Positions 1 to 5,404 of a stretch of 5,810 nt of DNA are shown here, piece by piece. Where the stretch lies: NCBI GenBank assembly GCA_028817755.1, contig JAPPPA010000320.1, positions 1 to 5,810 on the forward strand, in the 5' to 3' direction. Position numbers and translations under genes: made by a program. Origin of the DNA: Gammaproteobacteria bacterium (GTDB lineage: Bacteria; Pseudomonadota; Gammaproteobacteria; JAPPPA01). How positions within the stretch are numbered: the stretch's first letter is position 1; every line of letters starts with the position of its first letter. A model generated the notes under the pieces. That model was not told the DNA's origin, did not search any database, and saw nothing but the letters and a program-made list of their open reading frames with translations.

Positions 1-2279
1 ACCTCACGGTTACCTTGAGCCTACCCGCTGAAAAGCTGTGGGTGACAGTGTTTGAAGAAGACCAAGAAGCCGAAGATATTTGGCTGAAAGAAGTCGGTAT
101 TTCGCCTGAGCGTTTTTCGCGCATTGGTGCTAAAGACAACTTCTGGTCGATGGGCGACACCGGCCCATGCGGCCCATGTTCTGAAATCTTTTACGATCAT
201 GGCGAACACGTTTGGGGTGGCCCGCCGGGTACACCTGAAGAAGACGGCGATCGTTACATCGAAATCTGGAATCTCGTATTTATGCAATACGACCGTTCCG
301 CAGATGGCACGTTAAATCCGCTACCTAAGCCGTCGGTAGATACCGGCATGGGCTTGGAGCGTTTGGCGGCTGTGCTGCAAGGCGTGCATGAAAACTATGA
401 GATTGATCTGTTCGCCAACTTGCTAAAAGCCGTACAGGTCGAAACCGGTAAAATGGATGAGTTGATCGCGTCACACAAAGTTGTGGCTGATCACATTCGC
501 TCAACTGCATTCATGATCGTGGACGGTGTATTGCCGTCTAACGAAGGTCGCGGTTACGTGCTGCGCCGCATTATTCGTCGCGCGATTCGCCACGGTTACA
601 AGCTTGGCCAAACCAATGTGTTCTTCTACAAATTGGTTGCGCCTTTAGTGGCTGAAATGGGTGAGGCCTATCCTGAACTGGCTAAAGCTCAAGGACACGT
701 TGAGAAAGTGTTGCTACAAGAAGAGCAACGCTTTGCCGAAACCCTAGACCAAGGTATGAAGCTGCTCGAAGCAGCAATTAAAGACATGGACGGCGACACC
801 ATTCCGGGCGACGTCGTATTCAAGTTGTATGACACTTATGGCTTCCCAGTCGATTTAACCGCCGACGTGGCGCGTGAGCGTGAGCTGCAAATTGACGAAG
901 CGGGCTTTGAAGCAGCAATGAATGCGCAGCGTGAGCGCGCGCGTGCTGGTAGCAGTTTTGCCACCGGTTATGACAAGTCATTGAAGTTGGCTTCTGGTTC
1001 TGAGTTTGAAGGCTATGACGGCCTAGACGGACAAGGTACTGTAACCGCCATTGTTAAAGGCGGCGCTACCGTAGATAGCCTTGCGGCTGGTGATGAGGCT
1101 TTAGTGGTGTTGGATAAAACACCGTTTTACGCCGAGTCGGGTGGTCAGCAAGGTGATGCCGGCCAATTGCTAGCTGATGGTGTGGTCTTTGCGGTAAGCG
1201 ACACTCAGAAACAAGCCACTGAAACCGACACCCAAGCACACGCCCATATCGGCAAGCTTGAGTCGGGTGCCATTCAAGTTGGCGATGTGTTGGGTGCGAA
1301 TGTAGATCAAGCGCGCCGTTCAGCCATCGTGCTAAACCACTCGGCCACACACTTAATGCACGCTGCCTTGCGTGAAATTTTGGGTGAGCATGTGGCGCAG
1401 AAAGGTTCTTTGGTTGCGCCGGATCGTTTGCGTTTTGACTTCTCGCACTACGAGCCAGTCGGCCTAGAGCAAATCCAACAAATTGAAGATCGCGTGAATC
1501 AACAAATTCGCGAGAACAACCCAGCCGAAACCAAACTATGCAGCTATGACGATGCCGTGGCATCGGGTGCGATGGCGCTGTTTGGTGAGAAGTATGGCGA
1601 TGAAGTTCGCGTGATGAAAATCGGCGACTTCTCGGTAGAGCTTTGTGGCGGTACTCACGTTGAGCGTGCCGGTGATATCGGTCTGTTCCGTATTATTTCG
1701 GAAACCGGTGTGGCTTCTGGCGTACGCCGCATTGAAGCCGTGACTGGCGAAGGCGCAACTGCCTACGTGCGTGAGCAAGAAGCTTTGCTAGCGGGCGCTG
1801 CTGCACAAGTGAAAGCTGCGAAAGATGATCTGCCTGCCAAGATTACTGGCTTGTTGGATCGTAACCGCGAACTTGAAAAAGAGTTGGAAGCACTAAAAGC
1901 CAAAATGGCGAGTAGTGCGGGCGCAGATTTGGCGGGTCAAGCCGTTGAAATCGGCGGCGTGAAAGTACTGGCTGCTGAGCTGCCGGGCGCTGATCCGAAA
2001 ACTTTACGTAATACCGTTGACCAATTGAAAGACAAACTTGGTCAAGCGGTGGTGGTATTGGCGACTGTAAATGGCGAGAAAGTCGCGCTTGCAGGCGGCG
2101 TTACCAAAGCGGAAACCGACAAATTACATGCTGGCAAAATTGTAGGCGCCGTGGCGCAGCAAGTTGGCGGTAAGGGCGGTGGACGTCCAGATATGGCGCA
2201 GGCCGGTGGCAGTGATGCCGCTGCATTGCCTGCTGCATTAGACAGTGTAAAAGCGCTAGTAGAAGAAGCTTTAAAGTAG
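1..2279 (+). CDS. alaS: Alanyl-tRNA synthetase (AlaRS), 5'-truncated by window edge
   Basis: AlaRS charges tRNA-Ala with alanine in the cytoplasm and clears mischarged Ser/Gly-tRNA-Ala. The frame is open from base 3 (Leu-Thr-Val-Thr) to TAG at 2277-2279, giving about 758 residues. The family is usually near 875, so about 115-120 N-terminal residues, including class II motif 1, lie outside. The TTG at 15 is an internal Leu codon, not a start. Visible in order: the rest of the class II catalytic core, with GDTGPCGP just after nt 150 and motif 3 DTGMGLER near nt 340-362; a helical tRNA-recognition region with RGYVLRRIIRRA near nt 550; the editing domain with zinc-type HSATH (1338-1352) and CGGTH (1644-1658); a coiled-coil linker near nt 1850-1920; and a C-terminal DHHA1-like domain with GGKGGGRPDMAQAGG near nt 2167-2211. 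All key residues visible are intact and there is no frameshift. It is followed by lysC on the same strand. Identification is by recalled similarity to E. coli AlaS and is very secure. Confidence 0.98.
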   Translation, partial: LTVTLSLPAEKLWVTVFEEDQEAEDIWLKEVGISPERFSRIGAKDNFWSMGDTGPCGPCSEIFYDHGEHVWGGPPGTPEEDGDRYIEIWNLVFMQYDRSADGTLNPLPKPSVDTGMGLERLAAVLQGVHENYEIDLFANLLKAVQVETGKMDELIASHKVVADHIRSTAFMIVDGVLPSNEGRGYVLRRIIRRAIRHGYKLGQTNVFFYKLVAPLVAEMGEAYPELAKAQGHVEKVLLQEEQRFAETLDQGMKLLEAAIKDMDGDTIPGDVVFKLYDTYGFPVDLTADVARERELQIDEAGFEAAMNAQRERARAGSSFATGYDKSLKLASGSEFEGYDGLDGQGTVTAIVKGGATVDSLAAGDEALVVLDKTPFYAESGGQQGDAGQLLADGVVFAVSDTQKQATETDTQAHAHIGKLESGAIQVGDVLGANVDQARRSAIVLNHSATHLMHAALREILGEHVAQKGSLVAPDRLRFDFSHYEPVGLEQIQQIEDRVNQQIRENNPAETKLCSYDDAVASGAMALFGEKYGDEVRVMKIGDFSVELCGGTHVERAGDIGLFRIISETGVASGVRRIEAVTGEGATAYVREQEALLAGAAAQVKAAKDDLPAKITGLLDRNRELEKELEALKAKMASSAGADLAGQAVEIGGVKVLAAELPGADPKTLRNTVDQLKDKLGQAVVVLATVNGEKVALAGGVTKAETDKLHAGKIVGAVAQQVGGKGGGRPDMAQAGGSDAAALPAALDSVKALVEEALK

Positions 2280-2280
2280 T

Positions 2281-2351
2281 GTCATTGCGAGGAGCGCAGC
2301 GACGCGGCAATCTGTTTGTCGAAGAGATCGCCGCGCTACGCTCGCGATGAC
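2281..2351. repeat. GTCATTGCGAG-type palindromic repeat (REP/MITE-like), 71 bp
   Basis: Terminal GTCAT (2281-2285) and ATGAC (2347-2351) bound an interrupted palindrome. Outer arms 2281-2291 and 2341-2351 pair over 11 bp with one T/G wobble. Inner arms 2303-2313 and 2325-2335 pair over 11 bp with one mismatch, around an 11-nt loop (2314-2324). The two sides differ in the middle: 11 nt (2292-2302) against 5 nt (2336-2340). Each half can also fold alone, by ATTGC/GCAAT (2284-2288 with 2307-2311) and ATCGC/GCGAT (2327-2331 with 2344-2348), like a head-to-head pair of REP units. From general knowledge, sequences of this GTCATTGCGAGGAGCG...GCAATC kind occur as multicopy intergenic repeats in many unrelated bacteria. 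It starts 1 bp after the alaS stop and ends 16 bp before the lysC ATG. No T-run follows, so it is not a standard terminator. Only one copy lies in this window, so its repeat status is inferred. Confidence 0.8.
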
Positions 2352-2367
2352 AATGTTGTAGAGAAAT

Positions 2368-3606
2368 ATGGCATTAATTGTTCAAAAATACGGCGGCACA
2401 TCGGTCGGTACCACTGACCGCATTGAGAATGTTGCTGAGAAGATCATCAAGTTCCGCAAAGCGGGGCATGACGTGGTAGTGGCCGTGTCGGCCATGTCTG
2501 GCGAGACTAATCGCCTGATTGGTTTGGCGAGCGATATTTCGGATCGCCCAACGCCGCGTGAAATGGATGTGTTGGTTTCCACTGGCGAGCAAGTCACCAT
2601 TGCATTGCTTTGCATGGCTTTGCATAAGCGCGGCCAAGACGCGCGCAGCTACACTGGCTGGCAAGTGGCGATGCAGACCGATAGCTCGCATATGAAAGCC
2701 CGCATTAACAATATCGATGACCACAAAATGCGTTCGGATTTGGATGCAGGCCGTGTGGTTGTTGTCGCTGGTTTCCAAGGTATCGACGATAACGGCAATA
2801 TCACTACGCTCGGTCGTGGTGGTTCGGATACTACGGCGGTTGCTTTAGCAGCAGCGCTGAAGGCCGATGAATGCCAGATCTACACCGATGTAGACGGCGT
2901 TTATACGACTGATCCGCGTGTTGAGCCAAACGCTCGCCGTTTACCGCACATTACTTTTGAAGAGATGCTGGAAATGGCCAGCTTGGGCTCAAAAGTGCTG
3001 CAAATTCGCTCAGTAGAGTTTGCAGGTAAATACCAAGTACCGATGCGCGTACTTTCAAGTTTTGAAGATCAGGATGTGAATAATCCTGGTGGCACCCTGA
3101 TTTCTTTGGAGGAAAACGACGTGGAAGCACCACTCATTTCCGGTATCGCCTTTAGCCGCGATGAAGCTCAAATTACCGTTCGCGGTGTACCTGACCAACC
3201 GGGTATTGCCCATAAAGTGCTTGGCGAAATTGCCGACGCGAATATGGAAGTGGACATGATTGTTCAGAATATCGGCGACGCTGTGACTGATCTAACTTTT
3301 ACCGTTCACCGTAACGACCACGACAAAGCCTTAGAGATTGTGCAGAAGTTAGGTGAGGAGCTAAATGCCTCAGAAGTGACTAGCGACAGCACCATTGTGA
3401 AGGTGTCGTTGGTGGGCGTAGGTATGCGTTCTCACGCCGGTGTGGCGGCTAAAATGTTCGATATCTTGGCGAGCGAGGGTATTAACATCCGCATGATCGC
3501 CACGTCTGAAATTAAGATCTCTGTAGTGGTTGACGAGAAATACTTGGAATTGGCTGTGCGCAGCCTACACTCAGGTTTTGAACTAGACGGCGAAGCAGCC
3601 GCCTAA
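2368..3606 (+). CDS. lysC: Aspartate kinase, monofunctional, with two ACT domains
   Basis: Phosphorylates L-aspartate with ATP to 4-phospho-aspartate, the first step towards lysine, threonine, methionine and diaminopimelate; cytoplasmic. The 412-aa length fits the Pseudomonas-type monofunctional enzyme. The amino-acid-kinase domain spans about residues 1-245: KYGGTS (7-12), SAMSGETN (41-48), STGEQ (71-75), TTLGRGGSDTTA (146-157) and TDVDGVYTTDPR (173-184). Two C-terminal ACT domains follow, about 266-336 and 345-408, with VPDQPG (274-279) and VGMRSHAGVAAKMF (351-364). In this family they bind the feedback inhibitors lysine and/or threonine. ATG at 2368 gives the expected MALIVQKYGGTS N-terminus, but its Shine-Dalgarno is weak (only AGAG, 2360-2363). 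The 88-bp gap from alaS is nearly all repeat, so lysC is probably co-transcribed with alaS or read from a promoter inside alaS. An internal in-frame start at 3121 probably makes a separate regulatory subunit. No homoserine dehydrogenase domain is fused. Confidence 0.97.
   Translation: MALIVQKYGGTSVGTTDRIENVAEKIIKFRKAGHDVVVAVSAMSGETNRLIGLASDISDRPTPREMDVLVSTGEQVTIALLCMALHKRGQDARSYTGWQVAMQTDSSHMKARINNIDDHKMRSDLDAGRVVVVAGFQGIDDNGNITTLGRGGSDTTAVALAAALKADECQIYTDVDGVYTTDPRVEPNARRLPHITFEEMLEMASLGSKVLQIRSVEFAGKYQVPMRVLSSFEDQDVNNPGGTLISLEENDVEAPLISGIAFSRDEAQITVRGVPDQPGIAHKVLGEIADANMEVDMIVQNIGDAVTDLTFTVHRNDHDKALEIVQKLGEELNASEVTSDSTIVKVSLVGVGMRSHAGVAAKMFDILASEGINIRMIATSEIKISVVVDEKYLELAVRSLHSGFELDGEAAA
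3108..3112 (+). promoter_or_regulatory. Strong internal Shine-Dalgarno inside lysC
   Basis: GGAGG lies 8 nt upstream of the in-frame GTG at 3121-3123, within the codons for Leu-Glu-Glu at the junction of the kinase and ACT domains. It matches the anti-Shine-Dalgarno far better than the site before the lysC ATG. Position, frame and spacing fit a translation start for a beta subunit. Its function is inferred. Confidence 0.65.
3121..3606 (+). CDS. lysC: Predicted aspartate kinase beta (regulatory) subunit from internal start
   Basis: In frame with lysC, starting at GTG codon 252 and sharing its TAA, this encodes 161 residues beginning (M)EAPLISGIAFSRDEAQ and containing both ACT domains but no kinase domain. 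Lys/Thr-regulated aspartate kinases of Bacillus subtilis and Corynebacterium glutamicum are alpha2-beta2 enzymes whose beta chain is made from an in-frame internal start at this same domain junction. The C. glutamicum beta chain begins at a similar (M)EEAVLTGVATD stretch. Here the sequence shows the frame, the GGAGG with 8-nt spacing and the GTG; actual use of the start is inferred. The beta chain would complete the inhibitor-binding ACT interface with the alpha chain. Alternatively the GGAGG is a chance result of the Glu-Glu codons. Confidence 0.6.
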   Translation: MEAPLISGIAFSRDEAQITVRGVPDQPGIAHKVLGEIADANMEVDMIVQNIGDAVTDLTFTVHRNDHDKALEIVQKLGEELNASEVTSDSTIVKVSLVGVGMRSHAGVAAKMFDILASEGINIRMIATSEIKISVVVDEKYLELAVRSLHSGFELDGEAAA

Positions 3607-3621
3607 TTGTTAACATTTAAT

Positions 3622-3647
3622 ACGGCTAGTAGGCGGTGAATAGCCGT
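3622..3647 (+). repeat. Perfect 7-bp inverted repeat after lysC
   Basis: ACGGCTA (3622-3628) and TAGCCGT (3641-3647) form a perfect 7-bp stem with a 12-nt loop, 15 bp after the lysC stop. No T-tract follows, so it is at best a weak or Rho-assisted end for the lysC message. It could equally be a 3'-end stabiliser or a protein-binding site ahead of csrA. Function unknown. Confidence 0.5.
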
Positions 3648-3654
3648 TCATCCG

Positions 3655-3663
3655 TGATATGCT
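3655..3663 (+). promoter_or_regulatory. Candidate extended -10 promoter for csrA
   Basis: TGATATGCT fits the extended -10 layout (TGn followed by a -10-like TATGCT). It would place a start near 3670, about 50 nt before the csrA start codon. No good -35 box is visible at 16-18 bp upstream. csrA could instead, or also, be read through from lysC. This is a tentative call. Confidence 0.25.
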
Positions 3664-3677
3664 AGTCGTTTACGAAA

Positions 3678-3703
3678 GATATGCGGTAGAACAACCGAAT
3701 ATC
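3678..3703 (+). promoter_or_regulatory. Hairpin in the csrA leader, just upstream of the ribosome-binding site
   Basis: GATAT (3678-3682) pairs with ATATC (3699-3703) and CGGT (3684-3687) with ACCG (3694-3697). They are separated by one G/A mismatch and closed by the 6-nt loop AGAACA. The stem ends 4 nt before the GGGAG Shine-Dalgarno. The pairing is seen directly; a role in exposing the ribosome-binding site or positioning CsrA is inferred. Confidence 0.5.
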
Positions 3704-3707
3704 ATTT

Positions 3708-3718
3708 GGGAGCAGGGA
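3708..3718 (+). promoter_or_regulatory. csrA ribosome-binding site with two GGA motifs (likely CsrA autoregulation)
   Basis: GGGAG (3708-3712) sits 7 nt before the GTG start and fixes that start. A second GGA (3716-3718) ends one base before the start codon. CsrA recognises GGA in RNA and in E. coli represses its own translation through sites overlapping the csrA Shine-Dalgarno. Two GGAs here, with none elsewhere in the 113-nt region between lysC and csrA, suggest the same control. Binding itself is inferred. Confidence 0.6.
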
Positions 3719-3719
3719 C

Positions 3720-3914
3720 GTGCTGATTTTAACTCGCCGCATTGGCGAATCGATTCGAATTGATGACAACGTCACCATTACGGTGTTGGGCGTAAAAGGC
3801 TCACAAGTCCGTATTGGCGTTGATGCGCCGCGTGAGGTGCAGGTTCATCGCGAAGAGATTTATCAGCGGGTGCATGAAGAAGAACAAGAGCCGCTTGAGA
3901 TTAAAGTGGGCTAA
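3720..3914 (+). CDS. csrA: Carbon storage regulator CsrA/RsmA, global RNA-binding regulator
   Basis: CsrA is a small dimeric RNA-binding protein that binds GGA motifs in mRNA leaders. It controls translation and stability of transcripts for carbon metabolism, motility, biofilm and virulence, and is titrated by sRNAs of the CsrB/RsmY type (none seen here). The 64-aa product starts MLILTRRIGESIRI and contains VTVLGVKGSQVRIGVDAP-like core sequence, with RNA-contact residues Leu4, Arg6, Arg7 and Arg44 (in VHREEIYQR) all present. E. coli CsrA has 61 residues; the difference is in the acidic, normally variable C-terminal tail. The start is GTG at 3720, set by alignment of the invariant MLILTRR and by GGGAG 7 nt upstream. 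It follows lysC by 113 bp, as in Pseudomonas-type genomes, and ends in a strong terminator. No tRNA gene follows, unlike in several relatives. Confidence 0.98.
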   Translation: MLILTRRIGESIRIDDNVTITVLGVKGSQVRIGVDAPREVQVHREEIYQRVHEEEQEPLEIKVG

Positions 3915-3946
3915 TAAAAAAGCGACCTTAAGGTCGCTTTTTTATT
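3913..3946. terminator. Bidirectional intrinsic terminator between csrA and nfeD
   Basis: A perfect 34-bp palindrome centred at 3929/3930. The GC-rich stem GCGACC (3922-3927) pairs with GGTCGC (3932-3937) around TTAA, flanked by six A (3916-3921) and six T (3938-3943). Each strand therefore ends in a hairpin followed by a U-run, suiting both the csrA message (+) and the qmcA-nfeD message (-). The csrA TAA (3912-3914) overlaps its left edge, and the nfeD stop lies 25 bp to the right. Confidence 0.93.
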
Positions 3947-3971
3947 GCCTGCTTTTTAGTCGGCTATCGCG

Positions 3972-4406
3972 CTATTCGGTGGCTTCCACAATTAAAATAA
4001 CGCCGTCTACGGCGGTTACTTTTACTTTGCTGCCAGCGGCCATATCGCTGCCACGCACATTCCAGCGGCTGTCATCTACCGTCACTGTGCCCACGCCATT
4101 TTCAATCGCTTCGCTCAGAGTGAAGGTGCGGCCAATATATTGAGCGCTGCGTTGGTTCAGTGAAGGTTGGTCGGTAGGGCTGTCTTCTTTATGTAGAAAT
4201 ACGCGCCATACCACCACGCTAACAACGCTAATTACCGAGAAAATGAGTAGTTGGGTTTCGATGCTTATTTCTGGCGCAAGGAATAAGGCCGCGCCTGTGA
4301 TGCCTGCGGCAACGCCCATCCATAAGAAGATTGCGCCGGGCACAAAGGTTTCGGCGACCAGTAATACTAGGCCGATCACCCACCAGTACCAAAATTCCAT
4401 TTGCAT
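3972..4406 (-). CDS. Short NfeD-family membrane protein (YbbJ-like), partner of QmcA
   Basis: A 144-aa inner-membrane protein of the short NfeD class, which lacks the N-terminal ClpP-like protease domain of long NfeD proteins. The N-terminal half is hydrophobic, with about three membrane segments (roughly residues 6-24, 26-44 and 50-70). A short charged linker follows. The C-terminal soluble OB-fold domain (about 85-144) carries the family-typical LNQRSAQYIGRTF (83-95), GVGTVTVDDSRWNVRG (104-119) and G..V.V....G stretches. It is E. coli YbbJ-like in length and motifs. Such genes nearly always sit beside an SPFH gene; here qmcA ends 12 bp upstream on the same strand, implying co-transcription and a shared membrane complex. 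The first ATG (4406) is preferred over the ATG two codons later because GGAG lies 6 nt upstream. The exact biochemical role of the family is not settled. Confidence 0.92.
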   Translation of the reverse strand: MQMEFWYWWVIGLVLLVAETFVPGAIFLWMGVAAGITGAALFLAPEISIETQLLIFSVISVVSVVVWRVFLHKEDSPTDQPSLNQRSAQYIGRTFTLSEAIENGVGTVTVDDSRWNVRGSDMAAGSKVKVTAVDGVILIVEATE

Positions 4407-4412
4407 CGCGTG

Positions 4413-4416
4413 CTCC
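4413..4416 (-). promoter_or_regulatory. nfeD ribosome-binding site, 2 bp past the qmcA stop
   Basis: On the minus strand GGAG, preceded by AAAA that overlaps the last bases of qmcA, lies 6 nt before the ATG at 4406. It decides the start of nfeD. Its closeness to the qmcA stop (4419-4421) suggests translational coupling. Confidence 0.75.
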
Positions 4417-4418
4417 TT

Positions 4419-5336
4419 TTAGCTTTTGCTGCTAATTGAGTCGGTTAGATTCTTAATGCCGCCAAGGGCGCCGATTACATTACCGGCTTCAAGTGGCATA
4501 AGTACCAGTTTCTCATTATCAGCGCTGGCAATCTCTTTTAAGGCTTCTACATAGCTTTGTGCTACAAAGTAGTTAATCGCGTTAACGTCGCCTTGGGCAA
4601 TCGCTTGGCTAACGGATTCCGTGGCTTTAGCCTCCGCTTCGGCTTCACGCTCACGGGCTTCTGCGTCACGGAAGGCCGCCTCACGGCGGCCTTCGGCTTC
4701 GAGGATTTGGCTTTGTTTTTCACCTTCGGCTTTCAGAATGGCTGACTGACGAGAGCCTTCGGCTTCTAAAATTTGGGCACGCTTCTCACGCTCAGCTTTC
4801 ATTTGGCGCGCCATTGAATCGACTAGATCCGCCGGTGGGTTAATGTCTTTAATCTCAATACGCGTCACTTTCACGCCCCAAGGGGTAGTAGCGGCATCAA
4901 CCACACTGAGTAGGCGGCTGTTAATGTCGTCACGGTTTGATAGTAGTTCGTCCAAGTCCATGCTACCCATTACGGTACGCACGTTGGTCATGGTGAGGTT
5001 AAGAATGGCGCGCTCAAGATTGCGTACTTCATAAGCGGCCTTCGCAGCATCAATCACTTGGAAGAACACAACGCCGTCGGCGCCAACCATGGCGTTATCT
5101 CGGGTAATGACTTCTTGGCTAGGCACATCAAGCACGGTTTCCATCATGCTCATCTTGGCGCCAATGCGGTCGATGTACGGCACCATAATCGCCAAGCCCG
5201 GCTTCAATGTGCGGCTATAGCGACCGAAACGTTCGATGGTGTATTCCATGCCTTGTGGCACGGTGACTACACCCATCCAAACGGTGACAACGGCCAAACC
5301 TAAGACCGCTAGTGCGAATATAGAAAAACCTTCCAT
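4419..5336 (-). CDS. qmcA: QmcA/stomatin-like SPFH (band 7) membrane protein
   Basis: A 305-aa inner-membrane SPFH protein of the QmcA (YbbK) type. Such proteins form large membrane-anchored oligomers tied to membrane quality control, including FtsH, and to microdomain order. One N-terminal membrane segment (about residues 4-24) is followed by the SPFH domain (about 22-180): VPQGMEYTIERFGRYSRTLKPG-like sequence, VLDVPSQEVITRDNA (68-82), AAYEVRNLERAILNLTMTNVR (100-120) and the PWGVKVTRIEIKDI stretch (152-165). A charged, Glu/Ala-rich coiled-coil region follows (about 175-245) with 11-residue repeats starting ILEAEG, ILKAEG, ILEAEG (189, 200, 211) and a degenerate fourth copy. The C-terminus has NYFVAQSYVEAL (255-266). 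An upstream in-frame ATG at 5375 would add 13 residues. I choose 5336 because GGGAG sits 7 nt upstream and the length then equals that of E. coli QmcA (305). It probably forms an operon with nfeD. No clear promoter is visible upstream. Confidence 0.96.
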   Translation of the reverse strand: MEGFSIFALAVLGLAVVTVWMGVVTVPQGMEYTIERFGRYSRTLKPGLAIMVPYIDRIGAKMSMMETVLDVPSQEVITRDNAMVGADGVVFFQVIDAAKAAYEVRNLERAILNLTMTNVRTVMGSMDLDELLSNRDDINSRLLSVVDAATTPWGVKVTRIEIKDINPPADLVDSMARQMKAEREKRAQILEAEGSRQSAILKAEGEKQSQILEAEGRREAAFRDAEAREREAEAEAKATESVSQAIAQGDVNAINYFVAQSYVEALKEIASADNEKLVLMPLEAGNVIGALGGIKNLTDSISSKS

Positions 5337-5404
5337 TACTGTGCTCCCGCAAAAGTAAAACGTGCACTGTGGCACAAAGTGATGTCGCTCAGATGACGGC
5401 TAAG
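5337..5404. other. zapE-qmcA intergenic gap, no clear promoter or terminator
   Basis: These 68 bp hold the qmcA ribosome-binding site and a small GTGC/GCAC inverted repeat (5362-5365 with 5372-5375, 6-nt loop), too short to be convincing. I see no hairpin with a T-run for zapE and no good -35/-10 pair for qmcA. Read-through from zapE or a promoter inside zapE are both possible. Confidence 0.4.
5344..5348 (-). promoter_or_regulatory. qmcA ribosome-binding site fixing the start at 5336
   Basis: GGGAG on the minus strand lies 7 nt before the ATG at 5334-5336. It favours this start over the in-frame ATG at 5375, whose extra residues (MPQCTFYFCGSTV) do not resemble the QmcA N-terminus. Confidence 0.75.

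Noticed and set aside
15..17. TTG as the start of alaS
   Set aside because: The frame is open upstream to the window edge and the residues there (LTVT) continue the AlaRS alignment, so the gene is cut by the window rather than starting here.
1066..1563. 165-codon minus-strand open frame inside alaS
   Set aside because: It is antisense to the conserved AlaRS editing domain, has no recognisable protein features (rich in His, Arg, Pro) and is a shadow of alaS.
2281..2351. Reading the alaS-lysC palindrome as an intrinsic terminator or a riboswitch (for example a lysine riboswitch before lysC)
   Set aside because: There is no U-run after the stem, and the 71-bp element is far too short and simple for a lysine riboswitch; its sequence matches a dispersed-repeat type instead.
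2374..2778. Minus-strand open frames antisense to the start of lysC
   Set aside because: They lie over highly conserved kinase codons and show no family resemblance; shadow frames.
3947..3971. tRNA gene after csrA, as seen in some relatives
   Set aside because: Only 25 bp separate the terminator from the nfeD stop, too short for a tRNA, and no tRNA-like arms are present.
3814..4143. 109-codon plus-strand open frame overlapping csrA, the terminator and nfeD
   Set aside because: It runs out of frame through csrA, straight through the strong terminator and then antisense to nfeD; it has no domain and no ribosome-binding site support.
4557..5303. Three short plus-strand open frames antisense to qmcA
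   Set aside because: All are 62-81 codons, lie opposite conserved SPFH codons and look like reverse-strand translations of a repetitive coiled coil.
5337..5375. 13-residue N-terminal extension of QmcA from an ATG at 5375
   Set aside because: The extension is unlike family N-termini and has no good ribosome-binding site, whereas the ATG at 5336 has GGGAG at 7 nt and gives the usual 305-aa length.
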